A DNA stretch of 64,000 bases, from contig NC_134400.1 in the NCBI RefSeq assembly GCF_050003625.1, forward strand, positions 227,580,085-227,644,084, given 5' to 3'. Shown in pieces: positions 23,055 to 35,228 of this stretch. The position numbers were made by a program, and so were the translations under genes. The notes under the pieces were generated by a model. The model did no database searches, was not told the DNA's origin, and was given only the letters and a program-made list of their open reading frames with translations. How positions within the stretch are numbered: position 1 is the first letter of the stretch; each line of letters begins with the position of its first letter. This DNA is from Haematobia irritans. Its lineage: Eukaryota > Arthropoda > Insecta > Diptera > Muscidae.

Positions 23055-24893
23055 TAATGTTGGACATTATAGTTCAGTGTAGTGATCGCTCACTTCAGCT
23101 CTTTTTCGATCAACGAACTAGTTCGGTCAGTTAGATCATTAGTTCACTTTCGGTCAGTGACCGGTTCATTTCAACTTCTGTTGTTGCTTTCTTCCAGTTC
23201 ATCATAGAAGATACATATTAGCCTCGCGTTGATTTATTCATCCCAAAAAACACATTCAACAAGAATCCTGAACAGGTTATGTGTAAAAAGATCGATATAA
23301 GCGTAATGACAGAAAATTGTCAAATTTTTAAGGAAAGTGAAAATAACTGAGCGAACAAAGTGATACAATGTGCTTAGTTGGCTAAACTGACATGAACGGA
23401 AAAGAACGATAAATGTGAACTAGTTCAGCTCGCTCATTGCACACCCAGAAAAAAGTGACCCCTTCTTTAAGTTAAAATGAACTCATTGTGAAGAAAGTTG
23501 AACTTCGTATAGCGCCAAAGACATTTTTATTTGTTTGAACGATGTGATTTTCTTAGAAATTAGGAATAATGCATTCCATATATTAGTTAACATTTTCCTA
23601 TATTTATATACCACTATACTACAGAATGAAAAAATTTAACTAATTTGAATTCATATATGGAATGATTTTATTGAAATTTTTTCATTCATTTCGACAAATC
23701 TTACACATTTGTGGTAAAACTTTTACTTCATAATTAGAACTGCTTACCTCCGTTTTAAATACAATTTTATCTTCAATAAAAGACATGTTTTATTAATATA
23801 TTGAATATATTTATTAAGAATCAACAGCATCGAATCTCTTTGAAATATTAGTTTATTATTCCACTATTTCCAATTTCCGTGTGATATTATCAACTGTAAA
23901 ACGCACTTTTTCTTCTTCTTGTACTTTTCACTTTTAATAAGTTGCTGCCTAACGTTTTTGTCCTCCTTTTACAATTTCAATACCTACAAATATAAAAAAA
24001 TCATAAAACATTTTTGTTGCAAAAGGTTAGCGTCACTGAATATTACCTGATAATTGAAGATTCCAAAATGAAAGGGTTGTTATTCTGCTGGTGTTTACTT
24101 TCTTTATAGACTATCACGAACATTGATAGATTTATTTAAAAAAACGAAAATTTTTCTCACTAATTTAAAATAACAAATATTTTATATTTTTTATTTGTTA
24201 TTTATTATATTATTTTACCATATTATTTTTTAACAATCTCTCCGTATACCAAAACAACGCGATTCCAACTAAAAAAACAACCGACGCGCAAATATATCGA
24301 TTACACCCACGCGCAAACACATCGATTACGATGACAGGTATCGATTACAGGTAGACAATAGAAATGTAGGAAAATTTCCTATATTCTAACAAGTGTGTTT
24401 CCTTAAGTTTTGAAAGGATTGCATACTTCTTAGTACGAATGAACTAAAATATTTTTCTATGCCAAGTGTTGTTCGTATGTATGAAAAACTTTCTATTATA
24501 AAGGAAGTCGCAATTATCATTTTATAAGAAATTTTACTAATTTTGAAGAAACTTGGTTTTAGTTCGGTTTTTGTTTATTTTTACGAATGCTTTGTTATCG
24601 GTGAATAAAATTTTCTTTTTCAGTAGTAAATTCTTATACCCAGCGAAGAAAATAGTATGAGTAAAATTCCATGCCTTATTCTAGTTAATGAACTATTCCT
24701 AACTGCTTACAGTTTAGGATTTTTTTACTGAAACGAGTAAATTTTATTATTTTTCACAAAAATGTACCTTAATGGAAATAAAATGGATAAACTATATTGA
24801 TGAAAATTTTTTCCTTTAGTTTCGAAGGCACTTTTTTCTGGGTGCAGTGAACCGTTCAAATGAACTAGTTCGTTCGCGAACTACCCAACTCTA
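23055..24893. mobile_element. hAT MITE with GAACTAGTTC interior, split by a CACCCAG element
   Basis: Ends TAATGTTGGACA and (inverted) TAGAGTTGGGTAG, flanked by a perfect 8-bp duplication GCTCATCC (23047-23054, 24894-24901). The interior repeats GAACTAGTTCG strings. Without the nested 1403-bp element it is about 430 bp. Confidence 0.85.
23442..24844 (+). mobile_element. CACCCAG-ended non-autonomous element, copy 2
   Basis: Same ends and interior as 18916-20350 with few differences; CA duplicated on both sides (23440-23441, 24845-24846). Inserted into the hAT MITE. Near-identity to copy 1 indicates recent movement. Confidence 0.85.
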
Positions 24894-24901
24894 GCTCATC
24901 C

Positions 24902-26153
24902 GTAAAAGTGGTCTCGACCGAGCAAAATGTCAACTATATAGCTAAATAGCATTTTCGAAATGACTTGGAAATTTTCCGGTGAGGGAGGGAGTGTGCCCAA
25001 CACTGCCCTAGCGGGTTTTTGATTTACTAATGCGAAATGGAGACCAACTAGGCATCCCTGCTAAATTGGATTTTGTGGGATGATTAAAATGCCTTTTTAG
25101 CCTTTTGGCTTGTTATTCAGTCTTTTTCTGCCACACCAAGTTCTGACAACAGTGAAGTGATGACTTATTGTTTCCCCACTGGATATTAGTGTGTTGGTGT
25201 TTGTGTGTATGTGTGAATTGGGGGTGGTGGAGATTTTTTGTTACTCTTGTTGTCCCATTATTCGATGAAGGTGTCTCTTGCGATTTTGTGTGAGTGCGAG
25301 TAGTTGATGGGTGGCAGAAATACGAAGGTCTTGAGTGGATGGCTGGGCATAGAAATGTCGCTGTAAGTCAGTCAAACGGTCTGTATCAAATGAAAGGTTG
25401 GGGAAAACTCCCAGGTTCCCACATAGAAGCGATGTAGTTAAGAATACGAATACCCTTGTGTGAGTGTATGTATGTGAAAGCTGTGTACTTAATACTTACA
25501 CTCATAGCCATACATATATATCTAGTATGTATTTAAGTGTATACATCTGTATACAATGGGAATGATGTTGATGATGACGATGACGATGATGCTTTTTTCT
25601 CCTTTATGTCCATGACAAAGTGAATATGTTGAGGGATTTTATCGGACCTTTTTTCGTCTTGTTTACATTTTCCTCCTAATAATCCTCGTAACCGAAGGCA
25701 GAATCATTATTATTGTCGCTGTCGCCACCATCGTTGTTATCGTCATCATTATTATCATAGTCGAATCATGAAAGGAATTCTTGTAAGTAAAATGTATCAA
25801 TGTATAATGCACAAACACACTTTATCTTCCTTCGACACTTTTGAGATTATACCAAATATACACTCCAAAGGATACTGTGTAGAACGTGTTTGTACTAACT
25901 CACTATATCAAAACGTCGAAAACTTTGTACTATGTACCATTTTGCACATTCCTTATCCTGTCACTTCAGCACTGTATCTCTTTTAACGAGTTCCGTTCCA
26001 ATCGATCCAAATATATAATATAGTACCTCATTTTTTCTTTTCGCTGAAAATGTAAAAAAAAAGAAAATGTCCTCAGCCCAATGACATTTTCTCTACCACA
26101 AGAATATCTCAAAAATTTAATAAAAAATGTTGGTGAATAGAACCGTACAAACA
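24902..26153. other. unique non-coding region with simple repeats
   Basis: Contains GATGAC/ATC triplet tracts (about 25560-25592 and 25690-25765) and TGTGTG runs. No gene is convincing. Confidence 0.4.
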
Positions 26154-26425
26154 CACGCAAAAAAATAATTCTTTCGAACCAAACAAAATTTTAGACAAAT
26201 ATCGTTTACTATTTGCTTTTCGCTGCAAGGAAGTTTTTTTTTTTGTGAGAAAACTAAGGATTTTTTGTGATAAACGTTGAGTTTTTACAGGATGTTAAAA
26301 CAAGTTAATACAGACTAACTCAAAAATAAGTATTTTTTTTAATTTTCCGACTAATTGCATCTTCTCTCATATATATTTCTCAATTCTACGTTGTCTACTT
26401 AGTTCTCAGCACTTTGTCTGTAATA

Positions 26426-27333
26426 AAGGGTGATTCTTTTGAGGTTAGGATTTTCATGCATTAGTATTTGACAGATCACGTGGGATTTCAGACATGGTGT
26501 CAAAGAGAAAGATGCTCAGTATGCTTTGACATTTCATCATGAATAGACTTACTAACGAGCAACGCTTGCAAATCATTGAATTTTATTACTAGAAAAGTTG
26601 GCAGAAAATCCGCTTTTTTATCGACAAATTTTGTTCAGCGATGAGGCTCATTTCTGGTTGAATGGCTACGTAAATAAGCAAAATTGCCGCATTTGGAGTG
26701 AAGAGCAACCAGAAGCCGTTCAAGAACTGCCCATGCATCCCGAAAAATGCACTGTTTGGTGTGGTTTGTACGCTGGTGGAATGCTGTTGGACGCAACGTT
26801 ACGGTGAATGGCGATCGCTATCGTTCGATGCTAACAAACTTTTTGTTGCCAAAAATGGAAGAACTGAACTTGGTTGACATGTGGTTTCAACAAGATGGCG
26901 CTACATGCCACACAGCTCGCGATTCTATGGCCATTTTGAGGGAAAACTTCGGAGAACAATTCATCTCAAGAAATGGACCGGTAAGTTGGCCACAAAGATC
27001 ATGCGATTTGACGCCTTTAGACTATTTTTTGTGGGGCTACGTCAAGTCTAAAGTCTACAGAAATAAGCCAGCAACTATTCCAGCTTTGGAAGAAAACATT
27101 TCCGAAGAAATTCGGGCTATTCCGGCCGAAATGCTCGAAAAAGTTGCCCAAAATTGGACTTTCCGAATGGACCACCTAAGACGCAGCCGCGGTCAACATT
27201 TAAATGAAATTATCTTCAAAAAGTAAATGTCATGGACCAATCTAACGTTTCAAATAAAGAACCGATGAGATTTTGCAAATTTTAGGCGTTTTTTTTAAAA
27301 AAAAAGTTATCAAGCTCTTAACAAATCACCCGG
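26426..27333 (+). mobile_element. rosa-type DD41D mariner, independent deletion copy B
   Basis: 908 bp between TA dinucleotides (26424-26425, 27334-27335). The last two bases at the right end are GG instead of TT. It lost about 373 bp of the N-terminal coding region at a junction different from copies A and C, and 25 bp more inside the catalytic region. The target TA corresponds to 43589-43590 in the uninterrupted relative. Confidence 0.85.
26598..27226 (+). pseudogene. mariner transposase pseudogene (copy B)
   Basis: Matches the catalytic region of the rosa-type transposase, from LAENPLFYRQ to the C-terminal NEIIFKK. Residues before LAENP are missing; the upstream remnant of the N-terminus ends in FYY then a stop at the deletion junction. 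A 25-bp deletion near 26783 shifts the frame between the first and second catalytic aspartates. All three aspartate codons remain. Not functional. Confidence 0.85.
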
Positions 27334-27346
27334 TACAAACAATGTA

Positions 27347-28721
27347 CACCCAGAAAAAAATGACCCTTCTTTATGTTAAAATGAACTCATTGTGAAGAAA
27401 GTTGAACTTCGTATAGCGCCAAAGACATTTTTATTTGTTTGAACGATACGATTTTCGTAGAAATTAGGTAGAATGCATTCCATATATTAGTTAACATTTT
27501 CCTATATTTATGTACCACTATACTACAGAATGAAAAAATTTAACTGAATTGAATTCACATATGGAATGATTTTATTGAACTTTTTTCATTCATTTGGACA
27601 AATCTTACATATTTGTGGTAAACCTTTTACTTCAAAATTAGAACTGCTTACCTTCGTTTTTAAATACAATTTTATGTATTTATATAAGCAATTTTTTCTT
27701 CAATAAAAGACATGTTTTATTAATATATTAAATATATTTATTTAGAATCAAAAGTATCGACTGGCCTTGAAATATTAAAACGTATTTTTTTCTTCTTCTA
27801 GTACCGTTCACTTTGAATAAGTTGCTGCCTAGCAATTTTGTACACCTTTTACAATTTCAATACCTACAAATATAAACAAAAAATCCTAAACCAATTTTTT
27901 CACAAAAGGTTAGCATCACTGAATATTGCCTGATAATTGAAGATTCTAAAATGAAGAGGAATGAAGGGGTTGTTATTCTGCTGGTGTTTTCTTTTTTATA
28001 AACCAATTTTCAAAAAACAAAAATTTTTCTCACTAATTTAAAATAACAAAAATTTTATATATTTTATTTGTTTTTTATTATATTATTTTACTGTATTATT
28101 TTTTAACAATCTCTCCATAACAACGCGATTTCAACTAAAAAAAAACAACCCACGCGCAAACATATCGATTACATCGATCACAGGTATCGATTACAGGTAG
28201 ATAAAAGATATGTAGGAAATTTTCCTATATTCTAACAAGTGTGAATCACTTGAAAGGATTGAATACTTCTTAGTACGAATGAACTAAACTATTTTTCTAT
28301 GTGTTATTCGAGTGTATGATAAGCTTTCTATAATAAAGGAAGTCAGAATTATCATTTTACAAGACATTTTACTAAATTTGAGGAAACTTGGTTTTAGTTC
28401 GGTTTTTGTTTATTTTTACGAATGCTTTGTTATCAGTGAATAAAATTTTTTTTGTTCAGTAGTAAATTCTTATACCCAGCGTAGAAAACGGTATTAGTAA
28501 AATTCCATGCCTTATTCTAGTTAATGAACTATTCCTAACTGCTTTCAGTTTAGGATTTTTTACTGAAACAAGTAAATTTTATTATTTCACACAAAAATAA
28601 AATGGCTAAACTAAATTGATCAACTTTTTTTAAATTTTATTATTTCACACAAAAATAAAATGGCTAAACTAAATTGATGAACATTTTTTCCTACAGTTTC
28701 GAAGACACTTTTATCTGGGTG
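27347..28721 (+). mobile_element. CACCCAG-ended non-autonomous element, copy 3 (diverged)
   Basis: Ends CACCCAGAAAAAAATG and CTGGGTG, flanked by TA (27345-27346, 28722-28723). The uninterrupted target is at 43578-43579 on the opposite strand. It is more diverged than copies 1 and 2, with several deletions, and carries a tandem duplication of about 55 bp near 28570-28680. The ATCGATT/CAC motif triplet is kept (28164-28194). Confidence 0.85.
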
Positions 28722-29037
28722 TAGAAACAAATATTCGACTTTTTAACCCTTTTATGCCCGAATTAAAATGCACGGGCTTAAAAATTGTTTATGCGTTATA
28801 CATGTTAGTCTTGACTCACACATGAAATGAAAAAAAACAAAGTCCTTGCTATCCTGGTTCGTCACGTAATGCAAAAAATCGCATCCCGAACAATCAAACT
28901 AACGGGACTTAGAAGCTATAAGAACAATATTCCTATAGGCAACATTGGACATGAGAGGGATAAATTGTTAAAATTTTACCTTTCTTCAAGACAGAGAATC
29001 GAGCCAATGACCATGCAGTTTGTAAGCCAACACACTA

Positions 29038-29368
29038 CACACAAACAAAATTTCATTAAAATTCTTTATAATAACGAAAAATTTTGTCGTGTTAAGCTGA
29101 GTACTATGTTCAGTTTTCAAGCTGAAAACCAGCTTATTTTCACGGTTACTTTTTTAATTAATTAATATAGAAATATAAAATTATTTGCAATCAATTCCTT
29201 TTACCTTTTCCTTCCATTATTTGGTAAGACTTGATCAAAATATAATCGTCTTCATACATATTTTTGTACTTTTAGTTTAGTGTTTTGGTGAAAAACCCGA
29301 ACATAGTACTCACCTTTAACGAATTTGTTTCATCCATTTTCAATATAACGAAACTTTTTCTATTAGTG
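29038..29368. mobile_element. CAC-ended element (331 bp) carrying a second MITE
   Basis: Starts CACACAAACAAAATTTC, ends CTATTAGTG, with TA on both sides (29036-29037, 29369-29370). The empty target is 43477-43478 inside a tRNA-like module. The interior (29094-29317) is a MITE bounded by GAGTACTATGTTC inverted repeats, also seen around mariner D at 56424-57953. Confidence 0.7.
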
Positions 29369-30374
29369 TATCCACTGGGCCATGTAGTTCTTATTGTCAT
29401 CAACAGACAATTATCGCTATATGTAGCCATCAAGGAACAAGCAACGCATACAGTCTAGCAGTTATATTTATAAAGCACGGTTTTGGAATCTTTAGAGAAA
29501 CTTTACTTAATAGAAACATACCCTTTAGTCGGCCAATTTCTTACAAACGATGCCCTAAATAAAACTTTTGGAAACAGAAATAATGGAATTTTACATATAT
29601 TCCAAAAATTTCCAAAGCTTTCAAATGATCGGCATTACATACTACTACACAGAAAAAAAAGTGTCTCGTAAATTTAAGAAGATTTTTACAATAATTTATT
29701 ACAAGAATTTTCCAGAATTTTAGTTCATTTTTCGTATCTTCAACGAAAATTAACTACTCGAAAGGAAATTTTACAAATTCTAAGTAGCAATCGTTTAGTT
29801 CATGGCCTACAAAATACGATGGAAATTTCCTTAAAAAATTTCTTAACTGGTAGTTAAAAATTCGTTTGTCATGCTATAAAACTACTTGTGAAATGTAAAG
29901 TATTTTCTAAATAATAAGTGCAATTTACTATAAGATTTTTTTGTATGAGAAAATATTTTTTTACGAAAAATGAACTTGAAAGTGGATATGAATTTCTTAG
30001 TGACAATTCCTATAGTTAATAATTGTTGGTAAAAAATTACCCAATGAAATATTTTTAGTTCACATGTAATTAAATTTATAGACATTTTCGTCAAAAATGG
30101 TAGATAACATTTCATGAAAATTTTGCAAATTTTAAGTTAAACGTTTCATCGTTCATAAACTGGTGTGCCTTTACGAATATTATTCTTAGAGTAAATTGTC
30201 AGCAGATGCGATGAACTAATGCATAGTACAGAGATCTTTATCGGCATAGTGGAATGTGATTAATGTAAAGATGATGTTACTTGAGTTTTGTTGTGTATAC
30301 ATGAGCGTGGGGTTGTTTTTATTTTTGTTCATTTAGTGGTTTGTGTGTGTGTGTTTGTTATTCGCGGATGGTTT

Positions 30375-31025
30375 CCCTTCAGTTTTTTTGGTGCCAATTG
30401 ATCCCTTTTTCCAAGCAGTTGGAATTTTATACTGGTCATGGGACTGGTTATATTTAGCCAATTGGTAGCCACTTCATGCAATTGTCTTTAGAACACAACC
30501 GGTTCAAATGTGTCTATCATGGGGTTAATTCACACTTTTCTGGCCCTTTTGCATCTATAACAGGGACAGTTCTATTTTTAGATATGTTTCTTCAGTTATA
30601 ATTTCCCTACATTTGTTCATTTCCTACCAATATCACTAACATTTAAATTGACGTTTCGACGCTATGTGTTCAATGGCGTTTGGGGCTGAGTGTGTTAAGG
30701 CGTTCTGTTATGGTGCCAGTAAACCCAGGTTCAAAACCTGGTCGGAGCGAAAAATTTTCCAATTTGTAAAAATTAGATAATAAGAAAATAAAAACTTTTT
30801 TTTAAGAACTGTCTCTCTAACATGTCTATTTGAACCGGTTAATTGATGGGTTGAAAACAAACGGTCAAAGGATTGGTTTGTAGGTATCTATGTAGGTGTC
30901 AATTGACCCTTCCTATGACAACTCCATGTTAATTTCACCGGTCACCTAACCGGTTAAAGGACCTGTACCGGTTATAAAGGACAGGTGAAACGACCGGTTT
31001 GTGACCAGTCCCTAGAACTGAAGGG
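30375..31025. mobile_element. nested MITE with CCCTTCAGTT ends
   Basis: 651 bp with inverted ends CCCTTCAGTT / AACTGAAGGG. The other palindrome arm is uninterrupted here (about 36907-36917), which shows the insertion and an apparent TT duplication. The interior has repeated ACCGGTT strings and a tRNA-like module at about 30674-30750 (A-box-like GGCTGAGTGTG, B box GGTTCAAAACC). Confidence 0.7.
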
Positions 31026-31380
31026 TTATTTGGCTGGATGAGGTGTTGTTTTCAATAAAGGCACATGTGTTTTTGTTGTTGTAGGAATGTTTTGGCTTTG
31101 CTTGGTTTTGTTTGGCATGCTTCAGTTGTATAGTTGGCGTTGGCGTGGGCTGTTGCATCTTTTAAGTAGGTATGCAACAAGGGAATATAAAGGCATGGAA
31201 TATTTTGGATTTTTGAGACATATATTGGTGTTTGTTTATTAAACCTTTTAAATGAAAGTTATTAATATTTAATCGGTAGTTTAGAAAAAAGTTATTAAGA
31301 ATATTTAGGAAAATATGTTGAAATTGAAAGTGTATTGAAATTTGTATTATTCTATGTAAAAAATTAATATTCAATTCCAG

Positions 31381-32761
31381 ATGAATTTGGAAAATTTTTG
31401 TTATATCTCAGCGTATAGTTTATTCATAAATTGGTAAGTATTTTTTTAATATGACTTTCTTTTAAAAATAATATTTTTTATGTATATTATTATTTGTTAA
31501 TTATTTTTTTTGGAAACCAGTTTAATGTTTTTCTTTGTTGTAAAATCAATATTTAATTTCAGAGCAACTCCAGTTGGATTCGAACAAATTTAAAAAATAG
31601 ATAATTGGTAAGTTTTCTTTTAAAACTTAGCTTTATTTCAACTAGAATATTTACGTTTTTGTGACCTTTTTATCATCAAAATTACAGGTTTTTAATACCT
31701 TATTTTAGTATTTCTTTAATCAAATTTTTTGGAAACCAATGTAATATTTTTAATGTAAAAACAAATATTTAATTTCAGAATAACCCCTTAAAAATTTGGA
31801 CAAATTTTTAGTACTCCTTTGCCTGTAATTTAATAGTGAATTGGTAAGGATTCTTTAACTTTATTTTAACCCTCGACAGTCATCCTTATTTTTTGTACAT
31901 TAACGTCATCCTTCGTCATTTTCACTACAGCTGATTTCAAGACGCTATAATTTTCATCGTGAGCGAAAAAGTGAACCAAACTTGAATTTATTTTCTTATT
32001 CAATTCGGTTTGAAACGGTCGAATTAGTATAACTTAAATTTACCATTTCTCAATAGACTAAAATGCATTTTAAATCGAAAATGAAATTACGTGTCGTCAT
32101 TTTGACGAATAATGACTGTCTAGGGTTATCAAGAATATTTGGTTTTTTAATCATATTATTATTTTTTTCATTATATTTTTTGAAAACCTATTTCATAATT
32201 TTATTCAATGTAAAAAATAAATATTTAATTTCAGAGTAACCCAAATAAATTTGGACAACTTTTTATATTTCCCCTCAGCGTACAATTTAATAGAGAATTG
32301 GTAAGTTTTATATTAAAACTTTGTCTTTCTTTCAACTAGAATATTTATTTTATTATATCCTTCACATCGATAACAACACAGTTTTATGAGTTTATATAGA
32401 ATACTTCATAATTTCTCTAATTGTTTCAGGTACAATTTTTATGAGATACGTTTTCCAAAGAAAAGTTGAATTCCTTACACCATTTGATAAAATGCCCCTA
32501 AATATGGTAAGTTACAAGCTAAAATAAAGAATTAAAAAATTATATTTCATTACATGTTGTTAATTTTTAACAATTTTCATTACTGCTTCCATTTTTTCCA
32601 GCAAGATATGTGAAAAAATTACCTACGATGACTACAAAAAGGATAAGTCAGAATGTCCAAACAGCGAGTTCAAATGAACTACTCTCTGTTCCAGGTGGTC
32701 ATCATTTTTATTCACAAAAAACATTGTATTAAGAACTTGCATCATAAGTTTTTATAATAAA
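31381..32761 (+). other. array of exon-like modules with splice-site consensus
   Basis: Four related modules (31381-31433, 31563-31607, 31779-31843, 32235-32300) are each preceded by a TTTAATTTCAG-type acceptor and followed by ATTG|GTAAG-type donors. A further module, 32430-32506, has ATTGTTTCAG before and ATATG|GTAAGT after. A last one starts at 32602 after TTTTTTCCAG and runs to AATAAA at 32756-32761. Joining the last two gives a 25-codon frame starting MRYVF and ending QDM. The four related modules are not consistently open in one frame, so they may be untranslated exons or tandem-repeat by-products. Confidence 0.4.
31870..32125. mobile_element. piggyBac-like MITE, TTAA-type target
   Basis: Ends CCCTCGACAGTCAT and ATGACTGTCTAGGG are inverted repeats starting with CCC. 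The left flank is TTAA and the right TTAT. Both fit piggyBac. 256 bp, non-coding. Lies between two exon-like modules of the left arm. Confidence 0.6.
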
Positions 32762-33291
32762 GTACTTTTGCTTAAAGAAAGTTTAATTTTAATGTACGAA
32801 AATTTTCATAATAATAAAACGGTTTGTTGTTCCTTTAATTATTTAATTTCTCTGTATTGTGGAATGATTGATTTAAAAATAGTTTAGTCGTCGACATTTT
32901 AAAGAGACTGTTAACCAATTTTTATTATCGGGTTTCCCACAAAATAAGCAAGTAAACCAAAATAATACTGACTTTTTAACTTGGTAGGGGTATATAAATC
33001 TTATGGTGTTGTAAAAATGAACTAAACTACAATGTTATAGATGAACTAAAATTTAAGAGAATTATAAACTAGACAAGTTGAAAAAAATCTTAAGGGCTAA
33101 ATCATGGTCAATATTACTACAGTTTAGTTCATTTTGCAATGGAAAAGGGTTCACTGTTTTTTCAGTGTACATTAAATTTTTACTACAAAACCTCAAAATG
33201 TGTCTTATTCAAAACTAAAAGCCAGAAAAGAACAGTATTTTATATAAACTAAGTGGACTGTGATTTTGGAATAAAAAGTATTTATTCCCTG

Positions 33292-33637
33292 CGCCACACT
33301 GTGGAACAAGGTATTAAAAGTTTGCAACACTCAGAAGGATCCAGCCATGTTCGTCTGTCTGTAAAGACATATTTGTAATCAAAGTCTATGTCGCAATTTT
33401 AGTCCAATCGACTTCAAATTTGGCATAAGTATATGTTTTGGTTCAGAATAGAACCCTAAATCGGTTCAGTTTTAGATATAGCTCCCATATATATCTTTCG
33501 CCCGATATCCACTTATAGACCCCAGAAATCAGGGTTTTAGAATAATTTGTTTTAAATTTTGCACAAGGAGTACAATATACAGTTTGGGCAAAAATGCCCA
33601 AAATACCCACATTTTCCATGTAAAATCACCGTAGCTA
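33292..33637 (+). repeat. dispersed repeat (copy c), first part
   Basis: Begins CCCTGCGCCACACTGTGGAAC and continues with ATAGCTCCCATATATATC. It is cut at a TA by the right palindrome element and resumes at 37679. The uninterrupted sequence is seen at 47690-47715. Confidence 0.75.
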
Positions 33638-34188
33638 CACTGAAAAAACAGTGAACCCTTTTCCATTGCAAAATGAACTAAACTGTAGTAATATTGACCA
33701 TGATTTAGCCCTTAAGATTTTTTTCAACTTGTCTAGTTTATAATTCTCTTAAATTTTAGTTAATCTACAACATTGTATTTTAGTTCATTTTTACAACACC
33801 ATAAGATTTATATACGCCTACCAAGTTAAAATGTCAGTATTATTTTGGTTTACCTGCTTACTTTTTGAGAAACCCGATAATAAAAAGTGGTTAACAGTCT
33901 CCTTAAAATGTCGACGACTAAACTATTTTTAAATCAATCATTCCACAGTACAGAGAAATGAAATAAATAAAAGAACAACAACCCGTTTTACTATTATGAA
34001 AATTTTCATACATTAAAATTCAACTTTCTTTAAGCAAAAGTACTTTATTATAAAAACTTATGATGAGAGTTCTTAATACAATGTTTTTGTGAATAAAAAT
34101 TATGACCACGTGGAACAAGAAAGTAGTTTATTTTAACTCGCTATTTGGACATGTTGACTTTTCCTTAGTTTTTTATTCATCATTAGTA

Positions 34189-35122
34189 AAGGGTGATTCT
34201 TTTGAGGTTAGGATTTTCATGCATTAGTATTTGACAGATCACGTGGGATTTCAGACATGGTGTCAAAGAGAAAGATGCTCAGTATGCTTTGACATTTCAT
34301 CATGAATAGACTTACTAACGAGCCACAACGTCGAATTTTCAGTGAATGGGCCCTAGAAAAGTTGGCAGAAAATCCGCTTTTTTATCGACAAATTTTGTTC
34401 AGCGATGAGGCTCATTTCTGGTTGAATGGCTACGTAAATAAGCAAAATTGCCGCATTTGGAGTGAAGAGCAACCAGAAGCCGTTCAAGAACTGCCCATGC
34501 ATCCCGAAAAATGCACTGTTTGGTGTGGTTTGTACGCTGGTGGAATCATTGGACCGTATTTTTTCAAAGATGCTGTTGGACGCAACGTTACGGTGAATGG
34601 CGATCGCTATCGTTCGATGCTAACAAACTTTTTGTTGCCAAAAATGGAAGAACTGAACTTGGTTGACATGTGGTTTCAACAAGATGGCGCTACATGCCAC
34701 ACAGCTCGCGATTCTATGGCCATTTTGAGGGAAAACTTCGGAGAACAATTCATCTCAAGAAATGGACCGGTAAGTTGGCCACCAAGATCATGCGATTTGA
34801 CGCCTTTAGACTATTTTTTGTGGGGCTACGTCAAGTCTAAAGTCTACAGAAATAAGCCAGCAACTATTCCAGCTTTGGAAGACAACATTTCCGAAGAAAT
34901 TCGGGCTATTCCGGCCGAAATGCTCGAAAAAGTTGCCCAAAATTGGACTTTCCGAATGGACCACCTAAGACGCAGCCGCGGTCAACATTTAAATGAAATT
35001 ATCTTCAAAAAGTAAATGTCATGGACCAATCTAACGTTTCAAATAAAGAACCGATGAGATTTTGCAAATTTTATGCGTTTTTTTTTTAAAAAAAGTTATC
35101 AAGCTCTTAACAAATCACCCTT
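34189..35122 (+). mobile_element. rosa-type DD41D mariner, in-frame deletion derivative (copy C)
   Basis: 934 bp between TA dinucleotides (34187-34188, 35123-35124). Same 372-bp deletion junction as copy A and nearly identical throughout. Inserted into the last exon-like module of the right palindrome element. Confidence 0.9.
34302..35015 (+). CDS. mariner transposase catalytic domain lacking the DNA-binding domain
   Basis: 237 residues with the same protein sequence as the product of copy A (9198-9911). I noticed a single coding difference, GCC for GCA in an alanine codon, which is silent. The triad D35, D128, D170 is intact and the N-terminal helix-turn-helix region is absent. The identical product and junction show that the truncated element was copied as a unit, with the full-length enzyme presumably acting in trans (inference). 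Confidence 0.85.
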   Translation: MNRLTNEPQRRIFSEWALEKLAENPLFYRQILFSDEAHFWLNGYVNKQNCRIWSEEQPEAVQELPMHPEKCTVWCGLYAGGIIGPYFFKDAVGRNVTVNGDRYRSMLTNFLLPKMEELNLVDMWFQQDGATCHTARDSMAILRENFGEQFISRNGPVSWPPRSCDLTPLDYFLWGYVKSKVYRNKPATIPALEDNISEEIRAIPAEMLEKVAQNWTFRMDHLRRSRGQHLNEIIFKK

Positions 35123-35228
35123 TATATTCACATATCTTTCTGGAAAAAATGGAAGGAATAATGAAAATTGTTAAAAATTAACATGTAATAAAATATAATT
35201 TTTAATCTCTTTAAATTAGCTTGTAACT

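Larger units (their letters stand above)
29648..33167 (+). mobile_element. left palindrome element: CACAGAAAA...CAGTG, TA duplication
   Basis: 3520 bp between TA dinucleotides (29646-29647, 33168-33169). The outer end is CACAGAAAAAAAAGTGTCTCG and the inner end CACTGTTTTTTCAGTG. The empty target is visible at 58804-58805 in a related host. It matches 33638-37678 in reverse. It contains two nested elements (30375-31025, 31870-32125) and an array of exon-like modules. No transposase seen. Confidence 0.8.
26154..33285 (-). mobile_element. CACGCAAA-ended host element, extended to 7 kb by nested insertions
   Basis: Starts CACGCAAAAAAATAATTCTTTCG, the inverse of the right end of the element at 43012-43856. 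Matching segments continue in order across insertions: 26154-26425, 27334-27346, 28722-29037, 29369-29647 and 33168-33285. Insertions: mariner B, CACCCAG copy 3, a 331-bp CAC element and the left palindrome element. The far end is lost at the junction with the dispersed repeat near 33290. Confidence 0.65.

Noticed and set aside
18916..28721. 4-bp TGNA target duplications for the CACCCAG elements
   Set aside because: TG precedes all three left flanks, which makes a TGNA reading possible. But the empty site for copy 3 and the symmetrical ends favour a 2-bp duplication; the TG may be chance or a target preference.
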